This document shows, one piece after another, positions 16,795 through 25,891 of a DNA stretch of 64,000 nt. Each line of letters begins with the position of its first letter. Position 1 is the first letter of the stretch. The stretch spans positions 3,596,001 through 3,660,000 of the forward strand of contig CP159990.1 of assembly GCA_040702975.1 (NCBI GenBank), in the 5' to 3' direction. Made by a program: the position numbers and the translations under genes. The stretch comes from Roseburia hominis. Its GTDB lineage: Bacteria; Bacillota; Clostridia; Lachnospirales; Lachnospiraceae. The notes under the pieces were generated by a model that had not been told where the DNA came from, searched no databases, and saw nothing but the letters and a program-made list of their open reading frames with translations.

Positions 16795-18111
16795 CTAGCA
16801 CTCCCCGATCTCTATTTCATCTTCCCCCTTGAAGCGTGAACGATAGAACACCTCCATCACCCGTTCCATATAAAGCGTATCCTTGATACCTGCCGTCTCA
16901 TAGGCCGAATGCATCGCAAGCTGGGGAAGCCCGATATCTACCGCCTTTAAAGAAACATGTGCTGAAGAAAGATTTCCCAGCGTACTTCCTCCCGCTTCAT
17001 CTGAACGATTGGCAAAAAACTGAACCGGAACCCCGGCGCGCTCGCATATTTCTCTGAAAATTCCGATGCTTACGCCGTCGCTGGTATATTTCTGCCCTGC
17101 ATGAGATTTTACCACTACGCCTTCATTCATATAAGCACAGTTCTCCACATCCGTTTTTTCCGGGTGATTCGGATGAACCGCATGTGCATTGTCCGCACTT
17201 AACATAAAACTGGATGCTACTGCCCGATAATAATCCTCTTCTGTCTTGCCAAGCCCCGCGTTGATCCGGTGCAGCACATCATACAAAAAGGTAGAGTCTG
17301 CTCCCTGTTTTGAGGCCGAGCCGACCTCCTCATTGTCAAAACATGCATATACGTTCACCGTCTGCGGATGGCCTCCCTCCAGAAATCCTTGCAAAGAGGT
17401 GTATGCACACTGTAAATCATCGAGATGCGGTGCGGAAATAAATTCTTCCTTTTCTCCCCATATGGAGGGTTCCATGCGATTGTAGAGATACAGGTCATTG
17501 CCATAAATATTTTCCTCGGCAACCCCTAATTTCCCGGCAATCATTTTTTTCAAATCCCCTTTGTGGGTATCCTGTCCTCCAAACAGGGGCAGGGTATCGA
17601 CCTGCTTATTAATAGCATACCCTTCATTGATTTTCCGGTTCATGTGTATCGCCATACTGGGAATCAGAACCAGATCTCTTTCCATATCCACAAGCCTTAC
17701 ATGAAATTTATTTCCCTCTTTTACAAGGACCCGTCCGGCAACGGAAAGCGGCCTGTCGAACCACGTCGAACAAATCATCCCGCCATAGCCTTCTGTGTTG
17801 AGCTGGGTATACTTTCCCCTGATCTCCAGCTCGGCATTTTCCTTGACCTTGAACGTCGGCGAATCACTGTGGGAAGCCGCAATGTTAAAACCATACTCAC
17901 TCAAATCCGTTCCTATGTGAAACGCGATCACGCTGGAGCCATTGCGTGTTACATAGTATTTACCGCCCGGCTCGATCTGCCACTTGCTTTCTTCCTTTAA
18001 TTCATGGAACTCTGCTTTTTCCAACTCATCACAAATATTACTTACAGCATGAAATGCTGTCGGACTCTTCTTAAGAAAGTCCAGTAATTCCTTCGTAATT
18101 TCCTTGTACAT
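16795..18111 (-). CDS. apeB: M18-family metal aminopeptidase (aspartyl aminopeptidase-like)
   Basis: Cytosolic dinuclear zinc exopeptidase, ~438 residues. Zinc ligands and catalytic residues are visible in ASHSDSPTF (near residue 83), HLDDLQC, CFDNEEVGSASKQGA, LSADNAHAVHPNH and QLAMHSAYETAG. The start at 18111 is chosen because GAGGAG sits 8 nt upstream; the earlier in-frame ATG has no such site. It stands alone, downstream of nothing obvious, with tyrS leader DNA following. M18 enzymes prefer N-terminal Asp/Glu but many clostridial members are uncharacterised. Confidence 0.94.
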   Translation of the reverse strand: MYKEITKELLDFLKKSPTAFHAVSNICDELEKAEFHELKEESKWQIEPGGKYYVTRNGSSVIAFHIGTDLSEYGFNIAASHSDSPTFKVKENAELEIRGKYTQLNTEGYGGMICSTWFDRPLSVAGRVLVKEGNKFHVRLVDMERDLVLIPSMAIHMNRKINEGYAINKQVDTLPLFGGQDTHKGDLKKMIAGKLGVAEENIYGNDLYLYNRMEPSIWGEKEEFISAPHLDDLQCAYTSLQGFLEGGHPQTVNVYACFDNEEVGSASKQGADSTFLYDVLHRINAGLGKTEEDYYRAVASSFMLSADNAHAVHPNHPEKTDVENCAYMNEGVVVKSHAGQKYTSDGVSIGIFREICERAGVPVQFFANRSDEAGGSTLGNLSSAHVSLKAVDIGLPQLAMHSAYETAGIKDTLYMERVMEVFYRSRFKGEDEIEIGEC

Positions 18112-18514
18112 CTCGTTTCTCCTCTTCTTTTGGTTACTATGCATACCTAAATAAAAATCCGGCGAACCTTATCACATCTTTGCTCTCTACAGCTCAAGTA
18201 TGGCCTAACCACTCCCACTGTCATTAGCGCTATAGGCGGCATACTATTTACCACCTCTGTAAATCAATCCGCTGAATACATCCCCATTATACAACAAATG
18301 GCATCAACAGTAAAATACCATATCCAAAAACTTTGTAATTAATAATTTGAGCATAAACATTTATTTTCGACATTTCCGGAGATAAACTAAATAGCTAAGC
18401 TGTATGAGCGGATACTGTTTTACTATTTTACAGATTCAGATGAGGCTTTCATTCTATACTCTATATTTTTGGACCAAATCATGCTATACTAATCCAGGAC
18501 GGAGGATATAGAAA
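18112..18514. other. 403-bp gap between apeB and chrA genes
   Basis: No convincing gene on either strand. The right end holds an extended -10 element TGCTATACT (18482-18490) and GGAGG (18501-18505) serving the chromate-transporter pair; upstream parts are A/T rich and unremarkable. Confidence 0.5.
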
Positions 18515-19084
18515 ATGCCTAAGAAAAAAGAGATTTTGTTAAAACTATTTACCTCGACCTTTTACCTCAGCATGTTCACATTCGGCGGGGGCTATGTAAT
18601 CGTGTCTCTGATGAAGAAGAAATTCGTAGATGAACTGCACTGGATTGACGAGCAGGAAATGCTGGACATGGTCGCGATCGCCCAGTCCTCTCCCGGCCCG
18701 ATCGCAGTAAACGGAGCGATCGTCGTAGGTTATAAATTATGCGGAGCATTAGGAGCACTATCGGCTGTGATCGGCGCTGTACTGCCGCCTTTTTTGATCC
18801 TGTCGGCCATTTCCGGCATCTATACACTTGTGAAGGATAACCAGATCGTCAGCGCTATGCTGCTGGGAATGCAGTCCGGCGTAGGGGCGGTCATCGCCTC
18901 CGTGACCTACGACATGGCCGCATCTGAGATGAAAGAGAAAAATATCCTGTCAGTCCTCATTATGGTCGGAGCTTTTCTGGCAAATTGGGTCTGGAAGGTA
19001 AATGTTGTTTTGATTATTCTTATTTGTGCCGGAATCGGCGTCATACGAACTCTTATCGGTGAGAGGAGGGAGCGTAACGTATGA
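18515..19084 (+). CDS. chrA: Chromate transporter family protein, first half-size subunit
   Basis: 189-residue short-chain CHR protein with five to six hydrophobic segments. The domain starts with LFTSTFYLSMFTFGGGYVIV and carries the conserved QSSPGPIAVNGAIVVGYK loop. Short CHR proteins work as heterodimers with a tandem partner; the second gene begins inside this one (4-nt ATGA overlap at 19081). In anaerobes without chromate stress the true substrate is uncertain. GGAGG lies 9 nt before the ATG. Confidence 0.88.
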   Translation: MPKKKEILLKLFTSTFYLSMFTFGGGYVIVSLMKKKFVDELHWIDEQEMLDMVAIAQSSPGPIAVNGAIVVGYKLCGALGALSAVIGAVLPPFLILSAISGIYTLVKDNQIVSAMLLGMQSGVGAVIASVTYDMAASEMKEKNILSVLIMVGAFLANWVWKVNVVLIILICAGIGVIRTLIGERRERNV

Positions 19085-19647
19085 TTTATTTACAATTATT
19101 CTTAAGCTTTCTGCAAATCGGAGCATTCAGCTTTGGCGGCGGATACGCTGCGATGCCGCTGATCCAGCATCAGGTCGTGGAACTTCACGGCTGGCTTTCC
19201 ATGAACCAGTTCACAGATCTGGTGACAATCTCCCAGATGACGCCGGGACCGATCGCCATCAATGCAGCTACCTTTGTCGGGACACAGATCGCAGGGGTGC
19301 CCGGTGCGCTTGCCGCTACGGCCGGCTGCGTTCTCCCTTCCTGCATCATCGCGGCAATCCTCGCAAACCTGTACATAAGATACCGGAACCTCAAGGTCAT
19401 GCAGGGGATTCTGGGAAGCCTGCGCCCGGCTGTCGTCTCCATGATCGCTGCGGCAGGACTGTCCATCTTAATTTCCGCATTCTGGGTGTCCGGTGCATTT
19501 AGCCTCGCCGCCTCTAATATCAGGATTCGCTCCGTGATTTATTTTGCAACCGCGCTTTTACTGCTCAGAAAGACCAAACTAAATCCCATCTGGGTGATGC
19601 TGCTCTGCGGAGTCGCGGAGGTACTATTTACGCTGGTCGCTACATAA
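19081..19647 (+). CDS. chrA: Chromate transporter family protein, second half-size subunit
   Basis: 188-residue partner of the preceding gene. It repeats the CHR domain layout (LQIGAFSFGGGYAAMPLIQH near residue 15; ISQMTPGPIAINAATFVG near residue 60), in the opposite membrane topology expected for paired short CHR proteins. Translation is probably coupled through the ATGA overlap, with GGAGG in the end of the first gene. Substrate is not determined by sequence. Confidence 0.88.
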   Translation: MIYLQLFLSFLQIGAFSFGGGYAAMPLIQHQVVELHGWLSMNQFTDLVTISQMTPGPIAINAATFVGTQIAGVPGALAATAGCVLPSCIIAAILANLYIRYRNLKVMQGILGSLRPAVVSMIAAAGLSILISAFWVSGAFSLAASNIRIRSVIYFATALLLLRKTKLNPIWVMLLCGVAEVLFTLVAT

Positions 19648-19766
19648 TTATCGTATAATTATTTTTCTTTAGGGGTGCAAGAAAATATTTTCATATTTTA
19701 TAAATCCCCCACAATAATTTGATTGATATAATGGTATAACTTGCCCACAGAGAGGAGGGATACAAA

Positions 19767-20027
19767 ATGCCACAGATCATACCTATTAAAGATTTAAAGA
19801 ATACATCTGAAATTTCTGATATGTGCCACAAAGCAGATGAGCCCATTTATATTACCAAAAACGGATGTGTCGATATGGTAATTATGAGTATGGAAATATA
19901 TGAAAGCACTATGCAGCGACTTTCTATATATCGAGATATAGAAATATCGGAAAATCAAATTAAAAACGGGCAGATTAAAAATGCCAGGACTGCCCTGGCA
20001 AACATGAGGACAAAATATGGGCTATGA
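19767..20027 (+). CDS. Orphan Phd/YefM-type antitoxin
   Basis: 86 residues. The N-terminal ~55 residues match the Phd/YefM fold (IPIKDLKNTSEISDMCHKAD, PIYITKNGCVDMVIMSMEIYE); the C-terminus (helix rich, ending NMRTKYGL) is the usual toxin-binding tail. GAGGAGGG precedes the ATG. Normally a RelE/ParE toxin gene overlaps the stop codon, but here truA, on the opposite strand, ends at the very next base. No toxin ORF is present, so the partner was lost or the protein acts alone or in trans. Confidence 0.8.
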   Translation: MPQIIPIKDLKNTSEISDMCHKADEPIYITKNGCVDMVIMSMEIYESTMQRLSIYRDIEISENQIKNGQIKNARTALANMRTKYGL

Positions 20028-20783
20028 TCATTCGGAAAGATACGCAATCCCCACCAGACACAGCCCCCTCGCAGGGGCTGTAACTGCCTCTTTTTTCCGC
20101 TCCTTCCCTTCCAGAAGCTCTTTCACCTTCTCAGGCTCATAAAAACCTCGTCCCACACGAATCAACACTCCGGCGATAATCCGGACCATATTATACAAAA
20201 ATCCATTTCCGGTGACGCGAAGCACGATCTCCTGCCCATCAAACTGCGGCGAAGCAGTAATCTGAATATCCGTGATCGTCCGAACCGTAGTCTTTGCATT
20301 CGTCCTGATACAGCAAAATGCCGCGAAATCATGTTCCCCGAGCAAATACTTAGCCCCTTCCCGCATTTTTTCCAAATCCAGATCAAAATTTACAAAACTG
20401 GTATAAAGCCGCCTGGTCGGAACCGGCGTTTTGGTATTTAGAATATGATACTCATAGGTCTTCAGGCTGTTCTGATATCTGGGGTGCCAGTCAGTTGGAA
20501 CCTCCTCTGATGACATCACGATGATATCCTCCGGCAGCCGCTGATTCAGTGCATAGGAAAAACGCTCTGCAGGAATCCGGCTTTCTGTATCGAAAACAGC
20601 CACATTTCCCAGAGCGTGTACGCCGGAATCCGTCCGGCTGGCCCCTATGACCGCCGTCCTTGTTCCGGTCAATTTGCTGATGGCGCTATTAAGCACCTCT
20701 TCCACCGTGATGCCGTTGGGCTGAATCTGCCAGCCACAGTAATTCGTACCGTCGTATGCGACAATTAATTTGATTCGTCTCAT
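20028..20783 (-). CDS. truA: tRNA pseudouridine(38-40) synthase
   Basis: 251-residue enzyme isomerising U38-U40 of the tRNA anticodon arm. It shows IKLIVAYDGTNYCGWQIQPN at the start, the catalytic Asp in GASRTDSGVHALGNVAVFD (near residue 53) and GNGFLYNMVRIIAGVLIRVG. The start at 20783 has GGAG 6 nt upstream; the in-frame extension to 20825 lacks a site. It follows ecfT by 65 nt and closes an ecfA1-ecfA2-ecfT-truA run. Its stop abuts the convergent orphan antitoxin. Confidence 0.97.
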   Translation of the reverse strand: MRRIKLIVAYDGTNYCGWQIQPNGITVEEVLNSAISKLTGTRTAVIGASRTDSGVHALGNVAVFDTESRIPAERFSYALNQRLPEDIIVMSSEEVPTDWHPRYQNSLKTYEYHILNTKTPVPTRRLYTSFVNFDLDLEKMREGAKYLLGEHDFAAFCCIRTNAKTTVRTITDIQITASPQFDGQEIVLRVTGNGFLYNMVRIIAGVLIRVGRGFYEPEKVKELLEGKERKKEAVTAPARGLCLVGIAYLSE

Positions 20784-20848
20784 TTTGTTCTCCACTTCGT
20801 TGCAATCCTTCTCCGCCCTTATCAACCCTGCAACACTATTTCCCCAAA

Positions 20849-21673
20849 CTAAAATATCCAGATTTTAAACGGTATATATCTCCCCAGAACAAAAGCACCG
20901 ACAACATAGATTGCCGTGATCAGATACGCGGCGTAATCCCGGCCGCGATACACCAGCGGTTTCATCTTTGTTCTTCCGTCTCCGCCCCGGTAACATCTCG
21001 ACTCCATCGCCATTGCCAGGTCATTTGCCCGCCGGAACGCCGACACAAAAAGCGGTACCAGAATCGGAATCATAGCCTTGGCCTTCTGAATCAGATTGCC
21101 GCTCTCCAGGTCTGCGCCTCTTGCGATCTGCGCTTTCATGATCTTATCCGTCTCTTCCAGAAGGATTGGAATAAAACGCAGTGCGATGGACATCATCATC
21201 GCGATCTCATGTACCGGAACACGCAGCTTACTAAGCGGCCGGAGCAGACTTTCCAGCCCGTCCGTCAGTGCATTCGGCGTCGTGGTCAGCGTCATGAGCG
21301 AGGAGCCCATGATCAGATAGATGAGCCGTATCGCCATATACACTGCCGTATTCAGTCCCCGCTCCGTCACCTTAAACACCCAGAAATGAAGCAGTAACTT
21401 CCCCCCGGGAGTCAGAAAAAGATTGAAGATCACCGTGATCATAAGCAGCATAATGACCGGTTTTAACCCTCTTACAATGTACTTGAACGGTACCTTGGAG
21501 AGCCGCACACAGGCTGCCAGAAACAAAGTCGCCAGTGCATATCCGATAATACTTTTAAATGTAAATAATGAAATTAAATACAATAAGGTGCAAACAATCT
21601 TCACCCGCGGGTCCAGCCGGTGAATCCTGCTCTCGGCGGGATAGTATTGTCCTATGGTAATGTCTCGAATCAT
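20849..21673 (-). CDS. ecfT: Energy-coupling factor transporter transmembrane subunit EcfT
   Basis: 274-residue membrane scaffold joining vitamin-binding S components to the ATPase pair. Several hydrophobic segments precede the coupling helices, where the diagnostic motifs appear as QIARGADLESG and ESRCYRGGDGRT (the usual ARG motifs, the second slightly variant). It overlaps ecfA2 by 4 nt. No S component is encoded nearby, so this is a shared (group II) module. Confidence 0.95.
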   Translation of the reverse strand: MIRDITIGQYYPAESRIHRLDPRVKIVCTLLYLISLFTFKSIIGYALATLFLAACVRLSKVPFKYIVRGLKPVIMLLMITVIFNLFLTPGGKLLLHFWVFKVTERGLNTAVYMAIRLIYLIMGSSLMTLTTTPNALTDGLESLLRPLSKLRVPVHEIAMMMSIALRFIPILLEETDKIMKAQIARGADLESGNLIQKAKAMIPILVPLFVSAFRRANDLAMAMESRCYRGGDGRTKMKPLVYRGRDYAAYLITAIYVVGAFVLGRYIPFKIWIF

Positions 21674-22542
21674 TGTTTTTTACTCTCCTTCGGGCTCTGT
21701 GTGAAATGCGCCATGATGGCGTCTGCCGCTTCCTCCACCGTAGTCGCGTCCGTCGCCACATCAAATCCTTTTCCTTTTAATTCGTGCATGATATACGTGA
21801 CCTGCGGCGCCGCAAGCCCTACTTTTTCCAATTCTTTGTAATGCGCAAATACCTTCTTCGGATCATCGTCAAACATCACTTCCCCGTGATTCATCACGAT
21901 AATCCGATCCACATATTTTGCGATATCTTCCATACTGTGCGACACCAGAATGACCGTCATATCGCTTTCCTTGTGCAGATAAGCGATCTGATCCAGTATC
22001 TCATCTCTCCCCTTGGGGTCCAGCCCTGCGGTCGGCTCGTCAAGCACCAGCACCTTGGGGCGCATGGCAAGAACGCCGGCGATCGCCGCACGACGCTTCT
22101 GTCCCCCCGAAAGATCAAACGGAGAATGGTCATAATATTTCTCTTTCAGCCCCACCAGACGCAGCGCCTCTCTTGCCCTCTTCTTGCATTCCTCCGGAGA
22201 AAGTCCCTGGTTCTTCGGCCCAAAACAAACGTCCTCAAGGACATTCACCTCAAAAAGCTGATGCTCCGGATACTGAAATACCAGCCCCACCTGATTGCGA
22301 AGCTCTTTCATATTATATCCGTCTGCATAAACATTTTCCCCATTGAAATAAATCGCCCCGTCCGTGGCCCTGATAAGCCCGTTCAAATGCTGAATCAGGG
22401 TAGATTTCCCGGAACCGGTATGGCCAATCACTCCGATAAACTGCCCATCCAAAATCTCCAGACTCACATCTTTCAGGGCCCTCTTCTCGTATGCCGTTCC
22501 CTGGCTGTATACGTAATTTACATGTTCTAACTTAATCGACAT
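21670..22542 (-). CDS. ecfA2: Energy-coupling factor transporter ATPase EcfA2
   Basis: 290-residue ABC ATPase. Walker A is GHTGSGKST (about residue 38), the Q-loop [10 protein letters not shown], signature [13 protein letters not shown], and Walker [14 protein letters not shown]. It pairs with EcfA1 on EcfT. It overlaps ecfA1 by 16 nt and ecfT by 4 nt, indicating tight translational coupling. Confidence 0.96.
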   Translation of the reverse strand: MSIKLEHVNYVYSQGTAYEKRALKDVSLEILDGQFIGVIGHTGSGKSTLIQHLNGLIRATDGAIYFNGENVYADGYNMKELRNQVGLVFQYPEHQLFEVNVLEDVCFGPKNQGLSPEECKKRAREALRLVGLKEKYYDHSPFDLSGGQKRRAAIAGVLAMRPKVLVLDEPTAGLDPKGRDEILDQIAYLHKESDMTVILVSHSMEDIAKYVDRIIVMNHGEVMFDDDPKKVFAHYKELEKVGLAAPQVTYIMHELKGKGFDVATDATTVEEAADAIMAHFTQSPKESKKQ

Positions 22543-23378
22543 AACAACTCCACCAATTCTTCTTTTCTCAAAATCCCCGCCGGTATGTTAAGCCCCCGCT
22601 TTCTAAGCTCATCGGCCAGTATCGTCACCTGTGGAACGTCCAGACGGTATGCCTTAAGTTCCTCCACTCGCGAAAAAATCTCCCGGGGAGTTCCCTGCAT
22701 GACCACATGCCCGTGATCCATCACAATGACTTTATCCGCATCTACCACTTCTTCCATATAATGTGTGATCAGAATAATGGTGATATGCTCTCTTTTCTGA
22801 AGCTCCATAACGCTGCGCAGTACTTCCTTCCGCCCGTTGGGGTCCAGCATGGCTGTCGGCTCGTCCAGCACGATACACTTTGGCCGCATGGCCATCACGC
22901 CGGCAATCGCCACCCTCTGCTTCTGCCCGCCGGACAGCTTATTCGGCGAATGGTGGCGGTACTCGATCATTCCGACTGACTTAAGGCTCTCCTCCACGCG
23001 TTCCCAGATCTTCTCTGTCGGAACGCCCAGATTCTCAGGCCCAAATCCTACGTCCTCTTCCACCACCGTTCCGATGATCTGATTGTCCGGATTCTGAAAC
23101 ACCATTCCGGCGCTCTGGCGTATATCCCACAAATATTCATCTTCCCGGGTGTCTTTTCCGTCTACCCACATGGTCCCTTCCGTCGGCACCAATATAGCAT
23201 TCATATGCTTGGCAAGCGTCGATTTCCCGGAGCCGTTATGCCCCAGGATCGCGATGAACTGCCCCGGCTCAATATCCAGATCCACCTCGTCGATGGCGCG
23301 GCTCTTACCAATCACATTTCCTTCCTCGTCACGCTTCGCATATTCAAATATCAATTTATCTGTTTTTATCATTTTCAT
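22527..23378 (-). CDS. ecfA1: Energy-coupling factor transporter ATPase EcfA1
   Basis: 283-residue ABC ATPase: Walker [11 protein letters not shown]-loop [20 protein letters not shown] (typical EcfA), signature [13 protein letters not shown] and Walker [14 protein letters not shown]. It is the first gene of the run; GAGGAAC precedes the ATG and a TATACT -10 element lies about 50 nt upstream. In many Firmicutes it follows rplQ; here 350 bp without a gene precede it. Confidence 0.96.
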   Translation of the reverse strand: MKMIKTDKLIFEYAKRDEEGNVIGKSRAIDEVDLDIEPGQFIAILGHNGSGKSTLAKHMNAILVPTEGTMWVDGKDTREDEYLWDIRQSAGMVFQNPDNQIIGTVVEEDVGFGPENLGVPTEKIWERVEESLKSVGMIEYRHHSPNKLSGGQKQRVAIAGVMAMRPKCIVLDEPTAMLDPNGRKEVLRSVMELQKREHITIILITHYMEEVVDADKVIVMDHGHVVMQGTPREIFSRVEELKAYRLDVPQVTILADELRKRGLNIPAGILRKEELVELLCRLS

Positions 23379-23728
23379 GACTGTTCCTCACATTTTCAAA
23401 GCACTATTCCAAGTATACAACAAGAAACGGTACATGTCTAACATTAAAATTCATTTACCGGGATAAAGGTCCACCTTTTCCTATTTTGTAGGTTGTTAAG
23501 AATCTGGTTTTTCTATCCTTTTTTCTTGATTATAGTGCATTTTCTTCACAATTTCATCACTTATTTGCAGGAATCCCGTGCGTTCTATCCTTTTATTTTC
23601 CCGCAGAAACATTCCCTTGGCCTGCAATAACATGAAAGAATCTTAAGTCGTACAAAACAGGAACCCCAGAGGTATACATGCTCCTACTACGCATGCATGC
23701 CCCTGAGGTTCCCAAAATCGACTCTCCA
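23379..23728. other. 350-bp gap between ecfA1 and the DUF4097 gene
   Basis: No gene seen. The left part holds a possible ecfA1 promoter (TTAGAC, 18 nt, TATACT on the minus strand); the right part holds the hairpin described separately. Confidence 0.5.
23660..23712 (-). terminator. Terminator after the DUF4097 gene
   Basis: GGAACCCCAG near 23660 and CTGAGGTTCC ending at 23712 enclose a second pairing of GTATACATGC with GCATGCATGC. On the minus strand the stem is followed by TGTTTTG. Confidence 0.65.
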
Positions 23729-24784
23729 CTACCGAATCACAATGTCCCCATTTTCACATTTCACACTAATTTGATATGCACCGGCATTCTGTGACTGGAA
23801 TTTCATGCCGTCGCCGGCGCTTTCCTCGATCGCTCCGTCCGGCAGCACGATCCTGCCATACTCCGTCCCGAGATTGAAGCTATATTCCTCCATTCCTTTT
23901 GCCAAGCCCAGCTTCACATCTCCGTACTCGCATTCCGCCATGACCTGGGATGCCTCCACTTCCCCGATCGAAAAATTGCCATTTTCCATCTCCACCGCAA
24001 GTTTTTCGCCTGACGCCCGGGAAATCTGAATATCCCCATATTCATTTATGATCTCCGACCGGCCCATCTTGAGCTCTTCGACCCGGAAGTCGCCGTTCGC
24101 TGACTCCGCCTGAAGCTGCCCGCCTTCCAGCATTTCAACCTCTGTCCTTCCATATTCATTCTCAAGCTCCACTTTATCCACATGTACCTGCTTCGCACTC
24201 ACGATTCCATTATCTGTCTTGATCTTAAGCCGCTTTCCACTTAAATTTTCCAGAGAAATGTCGCCGTACTCATTTTCCAGACTGACTCTCTCTGCTTCAA
24301 GCGAAGCCAGCTTCACGGTTCCGTTTGATGATTCGACCTTCAGATCTTCAAGTGCAGTCCCCTTCGGCACCTCTATTTTTACAAAATACGACCTGTCCAT
24401 CTTGCTCCCGATTCTGCCAAAGCCTCCAAAGACTACCCAATAGCGCACGTCCTCTCTTTCCTTAAATGTCAGCTTTCCATTCTCCACCCTGACAACGGGC
24501 CTTCCAAACGTTCCGTCCACGCAATACGAAATCGCAAATCGGTCCGACACCGCGATCTCCAGATCTGCACTCTCTAATTCAAGCTCCATACTGGTAAAAG
24601 GATCAAGCTCCTTCGCTTCTTCCTCTATGACTGTATCTTCTAACGCTTCATTCGCAGAATGAAAACCATTCCTGTCAAAATAGAATCCCGGCGTACCGCC
24701 CAAAAGCCATGCGGCAACCATAAATGCGACTCCCAAACCAACACTAATAAAAGAAAGTATCCAGATCAGTCTCTTATTTTTCAC
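23729..24784 (-). CDS. DUF4097 beta-solenoid membrane-anchored protein
   Basis: 351 residues. One N-terminal membrane helix (LIWILSFISVGLGVAFMVAA) precedes a repetitive beta-rich domain with regularly spaced units such as ENEYGDISLENL, ENEYGRTEVEML, INEYGDIQISRA and ECEYGDVKLGLA, spaced about 20 residues apart. This is the DUF4097 putative adhesin/beta-helix type. It overlaps the DUF1700 gene by 11 nt in the common padR-DUF1700-DUF4097 operon, generally associated with envelope stress or membrane sensing. Exact role is unknown. Confidence 0.88.
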   Translation of the reverse strand: MKNKRLIWILSFISVGLGVAFMVAAWLLGGTPGFYFDRNGFHSANEALEDTVIEEEAKELDPFTSMELELESADLEIAVSDRFAISYCVDGTFGRPVVRVENGKLTFKEREDVRYWVVFGGFGRIGSKMDRSYFVKIEVPKGTALEDLKVESSNGTVKLASLEAERVSLENEYGDISLENLSGKRLKIKTDNGIVSAKQVHVDKVELENEYGRTEVEMLEGGQLQAESANGDFRVEELKMGRSEIINEYGDIQISRASGEKLAVEMENGNFSIGEVEASQVMAECEYGDVKLGLAKGMEEYSFNLGTEYGRIVLPDGAIEESAGDGMKFQSQNAGAYQISVKCENGDIVIR

Positions 24785-25361
24785 GTTTCTTTCCTCCTAC
24801 CAGTTTGCCAAACATACGGGTAACTACATTTAAAAACCATTTACTGAGCGCCATGCTGCCGAACACTACCCAGACCCCTACACCCAGACTCACAAGCCCG
24901 GCCCCCAGGGTGCCGATTCCGTCTGCAAACGCAACAGTCATCTGGTAAAAGCTCAGCAAAATGCAGGGCACCGAGCATACCATCAGCGCAAATGCCGTGA
25001 TCCACACGCTGAAGATCAAAGCCCCCACTACGATTACCAGCGCCAAAAGAAGAACGACAACGGCCAGAGCCAGCGGCACCCCGACCGGCACCGCAAACAC
25101 GGCGAGAACGCCCACCCATACCGCCGAGAGCCCTTTCTTCACACTTGCCGGCGGCTCCTTTGCATTCTCCAGTGCAAATTCCCGGATCAACTGGTCTGCC
25201 GCCATCTCCGGCGTCCCAAGATCTTCGATCGCCTGCTGCTCATTCTCCGGTCCGGCATCATCAAAATACTCTTCGTAATATGCCATCGCCTTCTCAAAGT
25301 CCTCTTTCGGAAGGCGCTTGAGCCTCCGGGAAAGGCTCTTCATATATTCTTCTCTATTCAT
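24774..25361 (-). CDS. DUF1700 family membrane protein
   Basis: 195 residues. The N-terminal ~70 residues form the helical region typical of the family (EEYMKSLSRRLKRLPKEDFE, AMAYYEEYFDDAG, LGTPEMAADQL), followed by four hydrophobic segments. It is translationally coupled to padR (8-nt overlap) and to the DUF4097 gene (11-nt overlap). Family members probably transmit or modulate an envelope signal with their DUF4097 partner; that is inference from conserved linkage. Confidence 0.88.
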   Translation of the reverse strand: MNREEYMKSLSRRLKRLPKEDFEKAMAYYEEYFDDAGPENEQQAIEDLGTPEMAADQLIREFALENAKEPPASVKKGLSAVWVGVLAVFAVPVGVPLALAVVVLLLALVIVVGALIFSVWITAFALMVCSVPCILLSFYQMTVAFADGIGTLGAGLVSLGVGVWVVFGSMALSKWFLNVVTRMFGKLVGGKKREK

Positions 25362-25674
25362 TCTGACCTTCTCCTTTCACGATCTCGTCTACGGAAGCCT
25401 TATAAGCACTCCACTCCTGTGCCAGCATCTTATAATGCTCGCGCCCGCTGTCCGTAATTCTATAATATCGCCTGTTTCTTCCCTGGAATGGCTGATCGTA
25501 AACCGACAGGAACCCTTGCTCCTGCAAACGCTTCAGCACGGGATAGAGCGTAGAATCTTTGGTACTTGCCACCGTCTTGACCACCTGACTGATCTGGTAA
25601 CCGTAGGCATCTTCCTTAGCCGCAATAGCCAGCACCAGGAGGTCGAACATAGGGGCATTCATAGGAAAAATCAT
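25354..25674 (-). CDS. PadR-family transcriptional regulator
   Basis: 106 residues, the usual short PadR form: a winged helix (FDLLVLAIAAKEDAYGYQIS, STKDSTLYPVLKRLQEQGFL, RNRRYYRITDSG) and a short C-terminal helix for dimerisation. It is first in its operon and probably represses its own promoter, where A/T-rich symmetric sequence overlaps the -35/-10 boxes. GAGGAG precedes the ATG. Confidence 0.92.
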   Translation of the reverse strand: MIFPMNAPMFDLLVLAIAAKEDAYGYQISQVVKTVASTKDSTLYPVLKRLQEQGFLSVYDQPFQGRNRRYYRITDSGREHYKMLAQEWSAYKASVDEIVKGEGQNE

Positions 25675-25710
25675 AGCCCATAACTCCTCTCTTATGTTTT
25701 TTATGAGTAT

Positions 25711-25739
25711 ATTATATTGTATATAGTATACTTTGTCAA
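25711..25739 (-). promoter_or_regulatory. Promoter of padR-DUF1700-DUF4097
   Basis: TTGACA (25739-25734), 17 nt, TATAAT (25716-25711). The spacer AAGTATACTATATACAA and flanks are rich in symmetric TATA elements that could bind PadR. Confidence 0.8.
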
Positions 25740-25816
25740 TACATATATTTCAATTATATATATGAGAACAACCAAAATAAGGTCCACTGGACGTTCACTC
25801 AGGTATGCTTGGCAAC

Positions 25817-25857
25817 AAAAAAACTGTCCACCGGCACTATATTTCCGAATGAACAGT
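25817..25857 (-). terminator. Terminator after the DUF89 gene
   Basis: On the minus strand ACTGTTC pairs with GGACAGT, immediately followed by seven T residues (plus 25817-25823). Confidence 0.65.
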
Positions 25858-25891
25858 TCTTCTATAATTCAACAGTTTCCCCCATCTTACA

